A stretch of DNA of 64,000 bases from contig JAYKKR010000015.1 of the NCBI GenBank assembly GCA_036971615.1, forward strand, positions 558,001-622,000. The letters run 5' to 3'. The notes beneath the pieces were generated by a model that searched no databases, was not told where the DNA came from, and saw only the letters and a list, made by a program, of their open reading frames with translations. Origin of the DNA: Amyloporia xantha (lineage: Eukaryota > Basidiomycota > Agaricomycetes > Polyporales > Adustoporiaceae). Numbering within the stretch: the stretch's first letter is position 1; each line of letters opens with the position of its first letter. Position numbers and translations under genes: made by a program. Positions 10,817-23,190 of this stretch are shown here, piece by piece.

Positions 10817-13266
10817 GCGTCTCCTCATTCGTCCTCCAATTCCGGTCTGGCCGTTGGCCGTCATGGCGCACGTGGTGTACTGAAGATTGTGACTGCAAAT
10901 CGTGTATTGAACTCTGAATCCTCTCTTCTAACTCTGTAGGCACTCTCCCTGCATTCACATCACCTTCCCTTTCCTCATACCGACCATCCACCCCGTATAC
11001 CTCCGGACATTGTCCGTCTCTCCTTGCTTGGTTGATCCGGGCTAGATTTCCAACATTGACAGTGGTAGTCTACCCCTTCACTGTCTATCCTTTTCCCCAT
11101 TCTCTTCTCATAAAGTATCCTACCCGGTTGCCTTCATATTTTATATAGTTATCTGTTATGCGCCCTCCACTATGCTTCTCATCTGTTGTTTCATTCACCG
11201 TGCCCCGTCGCTCTCTACTTTTATTGCGGAGGTGCGGGCGTTCTCGTTGGGATGGAGTTGCGTTGTTATTTATTATTTTGTGAATTGTGATGTGTCTGCT
11301 GTTTACTAAAGCGAATGATATAGCGAACGACGTGGACGCTGTGTAGCATCGCTTATGGATACCCTTCGAAGAATTTTGGCAGCTGCATTCGTCTTGCATG
11401 TCTCGTGTAGTGAACACATCCACAAGGGTATGACGCATTACGGGCGACTTCGTCCCGTTCATCGGTCAGCACATACCGAACAAGCTCCGTGTACCCCACA
11501 TGCCCCATGGTGGTAGGTCGTCCGTTACTATCAGTGGCCCTCTAATGCAACTTTTTCACGGATTCCCTGCCCCTTCCTCAGCTACATCCCGGAACCTTTC
11601 GGAGTTTTGTCTAACGGCAAGCCATGGTTCGAATGTATCCCCTGAGATTTTACAGGCGTGGTACATGTTGTGAGGAACGATACCGAGGGTGAACTAGAGT
11701 CGCAACAGCAATGCAATTGACAGTCACGGGTGTTGTCACGATCAAATTCGAATACCGACACGGCATCCACCAAATATGCATGAGCTCCGACGCGCTAAAG
11801 CAGTGATGGGATTCCTAAATTAGTAGAATGTGGCGGATCTGTCACGCTCATTCTCTCTGGAGCTCGTCTTTCATCTCGTGTATGGGTTCTGATTCCATTC
11901 GCATCTCCGGCATACTACCATACGCTAGAAGAATGCAACTAGATACTTCTACTAAGTTTTGGGACCAAAGAAAGTGGATTGAGAGACTGCCGAGCTCAAT
12001 CCGTGTTGCAAATCCTGTGATCTGTTGGTTTGCGATTTTTCATTCTCTTACCGCTTCCGCTTTGCAGAATCTGAGTAGACAGTATTTGAAATAATGCATA
12101 AAAGAGTCTTGATCATAAATATCAGAATATTTGGGGAACGGAAAGGTGCTCAAAACGTAAAATTGCACTACTGTTGCGATTGCATTGCAGGGCCACTGAT
12201 AGTATGTCTCCTTTGTTCACTACTTCCGTACCATGCGATCGATTGCTGAGTACTAACCTGCTATTACCTACTGTTAAGTAGGAGAGTTTCCGGAGCAGGA
12301 CAATGGATACGAATCAATTTCTGTGCTGCGCAATGCAGTCGCCAATCCCTCGTGTTGGCCCTGCCGCACAGCCCGCAGAGACGTAATCTCGATATTCGTC
12401 CGGACTCCGCGCTAAGGAATGGCTCGCCACTGGTGACTAAGCCAGCGCGAGGTGACTGTCAATGAATCTCGAGTGAATCCTCGTGTTGATCACTAGCGCT
12501 CATTGAAAGGACTGCGACAAGTCGTGCGTACTAACAGATAGCGTCGGTCGCCACTCCGAGGCCAGTGGCCACCCATTGTCTGTCATTGTTCGCTATACAG
12601 CACGTACCTCTGATCTACATCTCTCTCCCTCAGCAATTAGCCCTTTCTTGCAAGTCGGATTGCTCAGTCTGTAGCAGGACAACCGTACACAAGTTTTGGA
12701 GCCCTATGGATGAACGCGATCATGTGATCGACGCGACGGTTAATTATACGTGTTTTGCTTGTGGACGCGTACCGTCGCTTCGTTTGCCAATCGAACGATG
12801 TACTCCTCGAAGTCTCTTGGCGCATTCTCCTATGACCTGGAATTATATCGAAAATCGTCTTTGATCAGGGCAGATCGCGATTCATCGCGGGGATCTCGAC
12901 CGCTTCGCCTATTGTGCGGTGTTTCCTCTTCGTACTCCGCAAGGTTTCAGCTATCGTTTGCATTTTCTCCTGTTTCTCCTTCCATTGTCGCCACTCGTTA
13001 GCCTGTCTGCAACTTTTCCATGAACACTCACAAAGCACAAGCGCACGTCTTCCCTCGAGGCGTATCACGTCCTGATAAGGACTCGGCGCGTGAAGAGCTC
13101 TCTTTCTCCATGCATTGACCTTTTGTGAGCACTGCTCAAGGTGATCGCCTGACTGTACTACATCGTCAAGCTTTTAAAAGCTCCTTTCCATCTATCATGT
13201 CTATCAATCGCCCCCTCCAATCCCTCCCCCGCTCTCCCGCCAACGTCTATACTTCCCTTCGCTCAC
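10817..13266. other. Intergenic, about 2.4 kb, no gene seen
   Basis: The first 700 bp look like the T-rich 3' flank of the Opy2-like gene. The rest has only short unsupported frames on both strands. A TTTTAAAA stretch near 13170 is the likely promoter element of the zinc-finger gene that follows. Confidence 0.45.
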
Positions 13267-14410
13267 ATGGCCTTCACCCAAATTTCCTTTGAGGGAGATT
13301 CATTACTATTTGCGTCCTTTGTTGAGGAGTCAGAGTGGCCGGAGGGCACACTGTCACCGCTCAGTCCTTTGTTCCTCGTACCCGAATCACCATCGTGTTC
13401 GGCTGGGGACTGTCGGGATGCTCCTCTTGTCGACGTCGCGCATGAGTATTCCTTCTATTCCTGCGACATTGCGAAGAAACCCGACTGGCTACTCCCAACG
13501 CCGCCTGATGAAGTCTTTGAGGACGTACACGGCTGTAGGAATGGACCAAGATGGGGCACCGGTTCGATGGCGCAGGCGGAGTCTCTGCTCCTTCATGTGT
13601 GCGTTCCTCCACGTTGTTTTCATTTCACGAGCGGGTATTTATGGCGTAATACCACTCAGTAACCCTCCTGAACTTGACCCATCGACATACTTCGACTTCG
13701 TTCTTTTTGACACAGATATGTCAATGTCGCCTCTGCAAGAGATAGCCTTTCTTCCCCAACTCGACGCTGCTCCTTCGCCGGAGCCTGCATCCGATCGAGC
13801 TCCCCTTTCCCTCTCACCTCCTTTCAACAACACCGATGCAGAGGGCGATACCGAGACTGACTCAGATGCCACTGACGTCGAGTCTCCCCCTTCTCCTTAT
13901 ATCGACGCCCGACGAAAAAGGCGCTACCTTCCCTACGACGTTTTCTCCCCATCTCGCACATCTCGATGCCACTCGTCCGACTCATTTCCCGCGTCTACGA
14001 GTACCCGCTCTTGTGCTCGTCGACGTCGGGAACCCCCTAACCGCAACATCCGGGCCACTCTCACCACCGCGCAGATTGAGACGGCCATCCGGAGCCGGGC
14101 CTTCATATGCCCTGCCGAGAAGTGCACCTTTGTCCAGAAGAAACGCCGCATGCAAGACTTCGTGCGACACATGGAGTCGCATAACACGAAGAAGTGGGTA
14201 TGTTGCGGGGTACCCATTGCTAAAGCGAGAATATATGGCATCACGGACATCAGTGACGCGTACGAGTATGAGGGTGAGAGTCTGGTGGGAGGCTGTCGGC
14301 ACAAGTTCAGTCGGGCGGACGCATACAAGCGGCACTTGGATAACAAGAAATCTATCTGTGTGGGATCCGTCGAGTTTGCGCGGAATTTCGTCGAGAAGAG
14401 CAACTCATAG
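13267..14410 (+). CDS. C2H2-like zinc-finger protein, copy B
   Basis: Two exons, 13267-13598 and 13660-14410, give about 360 residues. The intron uses a GTGCGT donor and joins LLLHV to NPPELDPSTYFDF. The C-terminal half mirrors copy A: a basic motif (RRKRRYLPYDVFSP), a Ser-rich linker, the helix TTAQIETAIRSRAF, then CPAEKCTFVQKKRRM with RHMESH, then CCGVP, GCRHKFSRADAYKRH and a final Cys after DNKKSI. The N-terminal halves of A and B do not align, so only the zinc module and linker are conserved. This points to an old duplication and a module under selection. A regulatory role is likely but unproven. The first exon is acidic with Ser-Pro pairs, as in activation regions. Confidence 0.7.
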
Positions 14411-14763
14411 TCTGAGTGCGTTCTCTTTACGGCCTTTGTCTTGCGAGTTTCGGACTTACCTTGAATCCTTCAGAATTCAGTGCCATTGCTTTCGTGGTCA
14501 GGAGGGGCGCCTGGCGCCGTGTACTTCGCCGTTCCTTTGTTACACGTCGTAGCCACTGATGCTGGTACAGTTGCTTTACATTGCCAGTTGTTTTCTCGTT
14601 GCTTTGTTCCTTTGTTGCATGCCTGGATAAGGCGCCTATGGCTCTGAGAGCGCTTGGAGGTTTTGGTAAAGTTATTGATGAGCATAGAGCTCCTGATGTA
14701 TGCTTGTGTTTTAACTGTTCGCCCATGCTCGTCTGCCAGTTGCCTGCGTCCATAGGGACTTGA

Positions 14764-14787
14764 GAAGTTCGAAGTTCGAAGTTCGAA
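14764..14787. repeat. Short tandem repeat (GAAGTTC)n
   Basis: Three perfect copies of the 7-mer GAAGTTC followed by GAAC, about 370 bp downstream of zinc-finger copy B. It looks like a simple microsatellite. Confidence 0.7.
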
Positions 14788-16578
14788 CACAAAACACAGT
14801 CCTATCACCGGATAAGAGAATGCCACTCTGGCTGTTCCCCACTGTCGGAACATCCGCAGCCTCAATTGTTATAATGCTATCGATAGTGGAGCGCGTCTAG
14901 AGCGCGTCAAGGCTATGAACAAGAAAACGCGTTCCGCCACTTAACACGATGTACACGACCATGTGACCGTATCCTGTCGCCTCGTGCGATTTCCGCATGC
15001 CATCGGATCAGGCAGCTGCATAGAGTCATGACAGTGTATATCATCAACGTCCCTCTGTGAATACCTGGTACATCTATTTCGAACGGCCGTCTGTCTAAAA
15101 ATCTGGGAAGAATGGCTCCAGACGGTCCCCAAACAGCTTGAAATAATTTGCCCCAAGGTTCACCATTTTTGTGTTTCGCCTGTCTGCTGACACTTCTACA
15201 ATCTTTGGAAATCTCGGCCTCCCATTCTATTAGCAAACTGTGTGTCCGTTACCCCAAATTCGATATGTCCGTCGAACGCGAGGACATGATATTAGACGAC
15301 TGTGCTGCTTATGGATTGACGGCTTGGCTTAGCTTCACTTGAGTTTTTATTCTCACACACAATTCTTGACGTAGGAGTTGGTTGATACCAATCTCAAACT
15401 CCCGAGTTATCGTTGTTTCGGTAAGTCTGTTCTGTTTTCGTTTTTGCTATGCCTTTCTCTGTGACGGATGTAGTGCCACGCAGTGTTTGTTTATGAAATT
15501 GCCTCAATCTTGGATCGCGTCGTACAATTCTTTAGCAGCAAAAGAACATAAGGTGCTAACTGGTTTTTAGCTACCGTGAATCCGTATCATCCCTCCAACG
15601 GAACCCCATGTTCCGAACGCTCCTTGCCGGACCGATGTTTTCATCTTTAATCAAATATCAAGTCTGAACGCCAACATTTGTGGGAAGAGAGCCTGAGTAA
15701 TGGTGAGTGTCTGCTGAGTTGTTCCACTCAGTCTCGTCTGCACCCTTCTAATCTCATGCTTCTTGATTGGCAATTCGGAACCGTCAAGCCGTTTGATCAT
15801 GTCCCTGCGGCCCCACTCGGAAATATGAGACATCATTTGGTATAGCAAATGGACCCAGGAATTTGCTCTTTCGCGCGAGTGGGACCGCGGTAAATGGTAT
15901 AATGATCTTGTGTGCTGAGATGGTGTAAGGCACCATAAGCATTGCGCTGCCTTTGTGCACAAAGAAAAGTATGACTGGGATCTAGAATGTAGATTCGCCC
16001 TGGATCCCTCAGTTCGCGCTCATAGTTGACAGCAGCAATTGATGGCAATGCCTTAGTAGCGCAACGGGACCGCAAAGGGCAACGATGCGATAAGAACCTG
16101 TCAAACAGCAATACGCAGCACGACCAAAGACACCGGTGCGAATGTTTTGAATCAACTCCGTTTCTCGCGGAGTCGTCACCCATGCCGAGGCTGTGTCTTG
16201 CCGGGCGCTTGTGTCGAGGTGAGTGATGATATGACCTTATTGAACTACTGTAACGCCTTGTGATCTCATATTTTAAGCTCGGCCAGGAAATGGACATTCA
16301 TTCCGCGCTCTCGGCCGGCAAAAAGCCGCCGTCAACTGCTTTCTCACCACTGCGATCAGGGGCTAGATCTCCTACTCGACGGATTGCGTGAAACAATGAT
16401 ATGCTATATCAAATACACCAGGTCCCAATATCTCTTTTGAAATCAAACCACGACTTGATACCGAGGGTTCTTGGCGAGTCGCCATAGAATCTTACGATGG
16501 TCAGGAACAGGTAAATGAATGTTGAACTTTGACGCTGGAGGCTGATAGAATGGGGCAGTGTTCATGTGGCGCACACGC

Positions 16579-16585
16579 TATATAT
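16579..16585 (+). promoter_or_regulatory. TATA box of P450 copy 1
   Basis: TATATAT lies about 65 bp before the ATG at 16648. P450 copy 2 has the same kind of box about 85 bp before its start, which suggests a shared promoter layout. Confidence 0.5.
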
Positions 16586-16647
16586 CATCAACTCGCCTCT
16601 GCCTTATTGCAAAGGGACTTGTCATCGAGTTTTCTACCTTCGACATC

Positions 16648-19072
16648 ATGGCAACCGTCAATATTTTTATCGAAGCCCTCCTTGTATGCGGCGTTTCCTT
16701 GGCTCTCTGGCGTTACTTGCAAAAGCAGTTCATCAAATCCCCCTTGGACAACATTCCGGGTCCTGCGCCCACGTCCTTCTGGCAAGGTGAGCTAAAAGCG
16801 TCCCATGATTCATTTGAAGTACTTTTCCTTACATGTTCACCATCTAGGCAACGTCAGTCAATACTTCCATAGGCATGGGGCAGAATTCCACAGGCACCTG
16901 GCTCAAGACTACGGCTCCGTCGTCAAAATATACGGGATATACTCTGTAAGTTCAGCATACGCAAACATACGCAAAACAAAGTCCGACCCTCCAATACTAA
17001 TGTCCGGCGACAGAAACCGATGTTGATTGTTCAGGATCCAAAGGCACTGCACAATATTCTGATCAAAGACGAGAGCACTTTTGAAGAATCAAAGCTGTTC
17101 ATCAAGTGTGTCTCCGTTGAAACAATTCCTGTCGACGACTCATAGATGCTAATCCTTGGAAAAATAGGACAAACCGTTACATATTTGGTCCAGGGCTGAT
17201 ATCGACTTTGGGTTTGCACCCATTTTCGTCAAACAGTTCCTTACATATGCTCACATTGGACTTTCTTAGGCGATCACCACACGAAGCAGCGCAAGATCTT
17301 GAATCCGGTGTTTTCCACCAAGCATATGCGCCTTATGGTACCGACTTTTTTCAAAGTCGTCCACCTTGTCAGTCTACTCCTGTCCCCCATTTGCTACTAT
17401 ATTAACGCTGACAACAGCTGCGCGATGCGATGTTTTCCCAAGTACAAGACGGCCCACGCGAGCTTGATGTATTGTACTGGATGGGGCGTGTTGCTCTTGA
17501 ACTCGTTGGACGGGGTGGCCTAGGGTATTCATTCGATCCACTAGTGGAGGACCCCAAGGATGACTACGGCGACGCTGTCAAAACCTGTTTGTTCGTGTCT
17601 CACTTGTCTACTCCTCGGATAATGAAACTGATGGTGGAACAACCTTCTCATTTCTGTTCCTTTAGTCCTACCCTTCAAGGATTGATCGTGTTTCGGCAGA
17701 TGATTCCGTATGTCGACTGGATTGGCCCCCCATGGTTGCGTGCACGGATGCTAGAGATATTCCCGCACGCAGGCGTGCGGAAACTCAAGCGCATCGTGGA
17801 CAAGATGGCAGAGAAAGCGACTGCCGTCTTCGAAACAAAGAAGGCTACTTTGAAACAGGGTGGAGAGGCCGTCCTAGAGCAAGTAGGAGAAGGCAAGGAT
17901 GTCATGAGCATTCTGAGTGAGACTTCGTTACTCGATGTTTGCATGGTGAGCGATAGTGCTAATGATGACGACAGTGAAAGCCAACATGGCAGCGTCTGAG
18001 GAGGACAGACTTCCTGATGACCAATTGATTGCGCAGATGTCGTGAGTCTCTGTGGTACCATTGCCACACATATATGGAGTGCTGATTGATCCTGCATAGG
18101 ACTATCATCTTGGGGGCGATGGATACGACCTCGAATGTACTATCACGCATTTTGCAGAACCTTGCTATGCGACCCAATATCCAGGAGAAACTTCGCGCTG
18201 AGGTCATGGAGGCCTACAACGGCGAGGAATTGACATACGATCAACTGATGCAGCTTCCGTACTTGGACGCAGTTTGTCGGGAGACTCTTAGGCTGTAAGT
18301 CGCTCATTCACATCCATATCCGACGCCATTGACTCACACTGGTCATGTCTAATCAGATTTCCTCCTGTCCTCTTCCTCACTCGCGTGTATGTTAGTTACC
18401 CTTGCAACGGCTACTCAAAAATTGACCTCTATGACAGCGCCAAAACGGATGCCGTCCTTCCTCTCCATATGCCCGTGCGTGGAGTAGATGGCAAAATGAT
18501 GAGCGAGATTCATGTTCCCAAGAACACGAAAATTATTCTGGGTACGCTCGGTTCCAACACGAGCAAAGCGAAATGGGGCGAAGATGCTCTGGAGTGGAAG
18601 CCGGAACGTTGGCTCTCACCGTTGCCTAACGCCGTGACTGAAGTGGCTGCCCCCGGCGTGTTCTCGCATCTGTAAGACAAGACTCGCGCCATGAAACAAC
18701 TCGTTCGCTGACTATGCCACTCCCTTTTTCAGGATGACCTTCCTCGGAGGCAAGCGGGCCTGCATGTGCGTCTTTTCACGATTGTTCCCATTTCAACGGA
18801 TTTTCTGACCGATTACTTCAGCGGATTCAAGTTCTCGGAACTGGAAATGAGTGCGTACTCGGTGTAAATCCTCGATAAGTTGAAGCACGCTGATTTGGCT
18901 TTCCCCTACAGAGATTGTCTTGACTGTCATACTGTCCAACTTCACGTTCGAGCTCACGGACAAGCCGATTGTATGGAATCTGGCGCCTATCTCATTTCCG
19001 TCTATAGGCAAGGATACGGATGAACCAAAGCTAGTACTGAAGGTAGGGCTTCTCAAGAACAGGTCTACCTAA
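16648..19072 (+). CDS. Cytochrome P450 monooxygenase, copy 1
   Basis: Fourteen exons: 16648-16786, 16848-16945, 17014-17105, 17169-17212, 17270-17367, 17418-17590, 17666-17916, 17975-18041, 18100-18294, 18357-18386, 18438-18671, 18733-18765, 18822-18850 and 18912-19072. All phases agree, giving 547 residues. The N-terminus has a membrane anchor (LLVCGVSLALWRYL) and the proline hinge IPGPAPTS. The I-helix oxygen-binding site is GAMDTTS, the K-helix ExxR is in VCRETLRL, PERW follows the meander, and the heme loop is FLGGKRACIGFK with the ligand Cys. All key residues are intact, so an active ER-bound enzyme is likely. The substrate is unknown. It shares every exon border with the copy at 59938-62339. 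The CYP family number cannot be assigned by eye. Confidence 0.9.
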
Positions 19073-20007
19073 GTCGATTGGCGGGCAATTTGTTACTGAT
19101 GTCTATTTGTAATATTAATATGTACTGGTAATGGTTCATACGCAGAGGATAGCAGATTAGATGGTGTATGTTATACTTTGAGCTGGGTTCCACGGTCAGT
19201 ACGTGGTTGTTCCGAGACTACCTTCACCATGTACAATATATAAGTTATCGTGATCATCAGCCACGTTTCCCGAGAACCTTGTCCGATCACCCTCATTGGG
19301 CGCTGACTGGTGCGCAACGGGCTTCAATTGCGTTTTATGTTCCGGAAGGGTCAAGATAATGAACGGCATTGAATGTCTATACTTCACCTCATCAAAGAGC
19401 AAAAGCATGAAGTGGTAAAAATGGCCTCAAAAATAAGTCGTATAGCGCGCATCGTATATTCATCTGGAACAGTGAAAGCAAGCTTTTTACGGTGATGGCT
19501 TCGGAGAAGAGCAAACTACCAGAAGACAAGTTGCTAGCTCAGACGTCCATAAGAATTGCATTCGATGACCACCTCACGGGCGTGGACCGAGTTACAGAGC
19601 CGGGAAAATCTCTATTACTAAATTGATTCGGTGGAACGGAGTTGTGGTGATTATTTGTCCATGAATTGGATGACATTGACACGAACGCTTGTAGTTGGCT
19701 TCATACTAGATAAATCCCATCTTAGCTGTATTGAATACCCAGATTCCAATTCAATATAGTCTACATAGACTGAAGTTGCATGAATCGTCCACATCCAGGA
19801 CGCGGAGCAAACATTAACTGGCAGTCCGTACGAACCACGACGGTTGCCATATCCAGCATCCACGCGCCTGCTTGCCAAATTTGCCCACGGAGGTTCGCGT
19901 AAGTTGATCGAGCAGCAGACCCACGGCGTGCCGCTGTATTCCTTCGCTTTTTATCTGTGCTACAACTCCTCCTTGACGTCCACTCTGCTCGTGGGCTCGA
20001 CTTCAAC
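19073..20007. other. Intergenic with one P450 relic
   Basis: About 0.9 kb between P450 copy 1 and the AIR1-like gene. Apart from the decayed P450 exon at 19469-19547, nothing recognisable was seen. Confidence 0.5.
19469..19547 (+). pseudogene. Decayed exon 8 of a third P450
   Basis: After an acceptor-like ACAG, TGAAAGCAAGC matches the start of exon 8 of P450 copy 1 (ACAG then TGAAAGCCAAC). A frame then reads MASEKSKLPEDKLLAQTS. The intact copies read MAASEEDRLPDDQLIAQMS and MAASDDEKLPEDQLIGQMS. A short insertion of about 10 bp breaks the frame before the Met. A poor match to the start of exon 9 (the TTS region) may follow to about 19580. No other exons were found, so this is the remnant of a third family member next to copy 1. 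Confidence 0.65.
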
Positions 20008-22249
20008 ATGTCGCCGCAAGAGGCGGATATTATCGATCTTACAACCCCTAGTTCTCCTACAGAGTACATCGTCGTCGACTCGGATACTGAGGTCGCGCCC
20101 GTGGCTGCAAACGGGAAACCTACACGGAAGGAAAAGAGGAGACGGCAGCGGCAGCGCAAACGCAACAGCAACTATTTGGAGGAGGGCGAGATACCCGAGA
20201 GTACCAGTACTGTCGAGGTGTCTATGGAGGGACCTAGCGAGAGGAATGGAGGCAACGCGGGACGCGCAGCGGTCGCGAACGGAAAACAATGGCCCTCGAA
20301 GGAGAGCGTATCGCCGCGGACGGGAAAATCACTACTGGATCGTCTTTCAAGTCCCAACAGGCATGTCAGGAATGGGTCCAGGAGAGAAGCACGGCGCGAG
20401 AAAGTGGGCGATCGCAAGAGGGAGCAGTCTCCGCAACGCGAGCGCGCAGAGGATACTTCACGTCGGCGGCGTTCACGTTCTCCGAGACCTCTCCGCGGTG
20501 AAAAAGAGAACTCCCGAACCGTCGCAGACGAAGAGATGACCACTCTTTTCTTCATCGACGTGCAGAAAGCGGATATTCCTGATCCTGTGCAGCTCCCTGT
20601 GCCCGGTTCTTCTACTGCAGAGAAGGTCGTTGAAGAAGTGGCCAACCCTGTGCTGCTACTCCCGGCACACGTATCTGTGTTCGGTGAGGACGGGGTTGAC
20701 CCTGTAGAAATACTGCCACCATCGACCGAGAATTCGGATGATGAAAGTTACATTGAATATCTGGACTACGACGATGATCGCAGGGTACGTCATGTGCAAC
20801 GGTAGTAAATCCATATGTGAACGGCTCAGACTTGCTTCACGTAGGCACCTGGCATGGTCCGATATTTCGAGAAAGTGGACGAGGAAGAAAAGCCCGCGAA
20901 GCCAAAGACGATCGTTTGCAAAAATTGTGGAGCAGAGGGCCAACACAAAACCTTCGAATGTCCGGTCTTAATTGTCAGTATGTCTGCTCTGTCGTCTCAG
21001 TCGAATCGGGAGCTGTGCCGCTAATTGTTCATCTACGATGCTTGTAGTGCTTGACTTGTGGCGCGCGGGATGAACACTCCACACGAAGTTGTCCCATCAG
21101 CAAAACATGCTTCAGCTGTGGTATGAAGGGACATATTAACAGGGTAGCGACCATTTTCCTCCGACATTCTCGTAGATACTGAGTATTTCTGCGAAGACAT
21201 GCCCAAATCGCTTCTCGAGGAGAGGTGGTGTCAATCAATACGATGATTGCGACAGATGTGGCTCTCAGACGCACACTACTAACGTAAGCTTTCTCCCTCG
21301 TCTACGAGTCTGGTTAGAGATGACAACCTATGCACAGGAATGCCCGACTTTGTGGCGTATATACGACTACCTGGACGACGCAGAACGACAGATCACTCTG
21401 AATTCACGAGAAGACAAGCGGACACTGGCACTAGGGAACGGCGGCGAAGGCTATATTGCCTCAGACGACTGGTGCTACAACTGTGGCGCCTGTGGTCATC
21501 TCGGTGATGTGCGCTAAATTACTCATGTTGTCTCGATCATATACCGACTACCTGTATCTCTATTGCAGGACTGCGGCGATCTGCCCCACGCGCCTGATGC
21601 ACCCCGCGAGCCGTCCGCGTTCGGCTCATACAACCTCCTCTCAGGCCCCTTTGCGGATACCTCGGTTCGGCCTTCGTCCCGATCGAATAAGAAGCGCGCC
21701 CCACGAGACTGGGAGGTTGCAGGTGAGTTCGCCGATGGATTTGGCTCCAGCCTCCCTATGGACGTGGGGAAGCAAGGTCGGCGCAAGGAGCGCGCGAGGA
21801 TGGAGAAGCATGCGCGAGCGATGGAAGAGGCGGAGGACGACCCGGATGACTGGTTTGGGAGTAGGGGGAAGGGCCGCAGCGGAGGCGATCGACATAGTGG
21901 AGGGCGGGGCGACAACAAGGCGCACTCGTCGAATAGGAACGGGAAGACGATCAGCATAGGGCTTTCGAGCGGGAGGAATACGGGCCGAGACGATGGGCGA
22001 TATGGTGATGGCCGCAAGCGTGTGGTCTACGACGACTTACCTGGACCGTCGCGAGAGACGGACTCGATTCAGGTGCGAGGTGCTTCGGGGCGCCGATACG
22101 ATAATCGAGATGGAGGTGGAAGGTATGATCGAGACGACTCCAGACGGCGTCGGGAGGATCGTGGTCCGAGGTATAAGGAGGGTATTCTCGCTGACCAGTT
22201 TGTACATCTGATATATAGTGAATGGCATTTTGTTGTAATATTGCACTGA
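20008..22249 (+). CDS. AIR1: AIR1/AIR2-type zinc-knuckle protein (TRAMP complex)
   Basis: Six exons: 20008-20784, 20845-20973, 21048-21143, 21197-21283, 21338-21508 and 21569-22249. All phases agree, giving about 646 residues. The N-terminal 260 residues are disordered, acidic and Arg/Ser-rich. Five CCHC knuckles follow: CKNCGAEGQHKTFEC, CLTCGARDEHSTRSC, CFSCGMKGHINRTC, CDRCGSQTHTTNEC and CYNCGACGHLGDDC. Each of the middle introns falls between or just after a knuckle. Five knuckles in a row is the Air1/Air2 layout. In yeast these proteins bridge the poly(A) polymerase Trf4/5 and helicase Mtr4 and bind RNA for nuclear exosome decay. The C-terminal 200 residues are RGG/RD-rich. An in-frame ATG at 19957 exists, but 20008 has the better context. 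The exact 3' end could include one more intron. Confidence 0.85.
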
Positions 22250-22522
22250 ATCACTGAGGACAGCAACATACCATCCACTTCAATTATCATGAGTGGTACC
22301 ACATGTTTCAACAGATGATCTTCATTTCCAAAACACTATACAAATCCCCAAAGATACATCTCAAAATCAAATTCATTCAATAGAATATTACTATACATCT
22401 TCTAATTAATCCATCTATAACTACCAAGCAAAAATAAGAAGCCCCTTGTTCCATTTGTAACACCCCACAAGTTGGCCAATTGACCAGCATAGAGGATGCC
22501 ACAAAAAGAAAAAAGGAGATCC
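22250..22522. other. AT-rich spacer between AIR1-like gene and U2
   Basis: A short AT-rich spacer that holds the 3' flanks of the convergent AIR1-like and U2 genes. No gene seen. Confidence 0.4.
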
Positions 22523-22711
22523 CCCGACGACACAAGCCGGTACTGCAGTGGCAAGGTCATCGCGCTCCTCGGGTTGCAAGCAGAGCCCAAGAGCAAGGGC
22601 GGCAAAAATTAGATAACCAATAATGGAGGCGGTGCCTCCATAATAGTGGTTAAACTATTAAGAACAGATACTACACTTGATCTAAGCCAAAAGGCCAGAG
22701 TGGTAGAGAAT
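22523..22711 (-). ncRNA. U2: U2 spliceosomal snRNA
   Basis: Read on the minus strand, the 5' end has GGCCTTTTGGCTTAGATCAA followed by GTGTAGTATCTGTTCTT, the nearly invariant U2 segment. It contains the GUAGUA branch-point recognition sequence. Downstream come stem IIa (AATAGT/ACTATT), stem IIb (ATGGAGG/CCTCCAT), the Sm site (TAATTTTTGCC at about 22600-22612) and GC-rich 3' hairpins ending with TGCAGTACCGG. The length of about 187 nt is normal for U2. The 5' end is set by similarity to other fungal U2 RNAs (ATTCTCT) and the 3' end is approximate. U2 pairs with the intron branch site in the spliceosome. Confidence 0.92.
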
Positions 22712-22730
22712 CAATTTGTCTGAGTCCCCC

Positions 22731-22737
22731 TTATAAA
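22731..22737 (-). promoter_or_regulatory. TATA-like box of the U2 gene
   Basis: On the minus strand TTTATAA lies about 20-26 bp before the U2 5' end. That is a good distance for a core promoter of an snRNA gene. Confidence 0.5.
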
Positions 22738-23190
22738 CGACTGGAAGCCTGCGCACGGACCAGGAGGTTGTTTGGTCCCAAAGCTCTTGCCAAACAGCAC
22801 CCTCCCGATACGTCTAGGAATGATGTGATTGGCCAACGACTGCCCCATGCTTCGCCGACTTTACCCGACCACCGCCGACCTTTAACGCCACTTTATTTCG
22901 AATTCAACCTCGATTACAACATGAAGCCAGCGAGGAGCAATTTTATTGAATAAATAATAGCCTACGACAGTGAGCACTGTACGTACTCTTTTCAATAAAT
23001 AATCGAAACCAGAGTCTAATCTAAAATGATACATCGTGTGTGGGCAGATATGGTCGTAAATACTAACAGAAAACAATTGCTACAATGAAGCGGGTGCTCA
23101 TACACACCACCAGCAACGATTCTTCGGCAGATGTCAGGCACAAAATAGGTATCCGGGTCCATAAGGTCCTAACTGTTCGAAGCGGTACAC
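22738..23190. other. Intergenic, no gene seen
   Basis: About 450 bp that contain U2 upstream sequence and the 3' flank of the transcription-factor gene. A short palindromic AT-rich stretch is present, but no RNA or protein gene. Confidence 0.4.

Larger units (their letters stand above)
14411..16647. other. Intergenic, about 2.2 kb, no gene seen
   Basis: Only short open frames without domain signal. The right end carries the P450 promoter and the left end holds a short GAAGTTC tandem repeat. No RNA gene or transposon was seen. Confidence 0.45.

Noticed and set aside
21456..21959. Alternative long frame inside the AIR1-like gene
   Set aside because: It overlaps the exons that carry the zinc knuckles and RGG tail in another frame and has no motif of its own.
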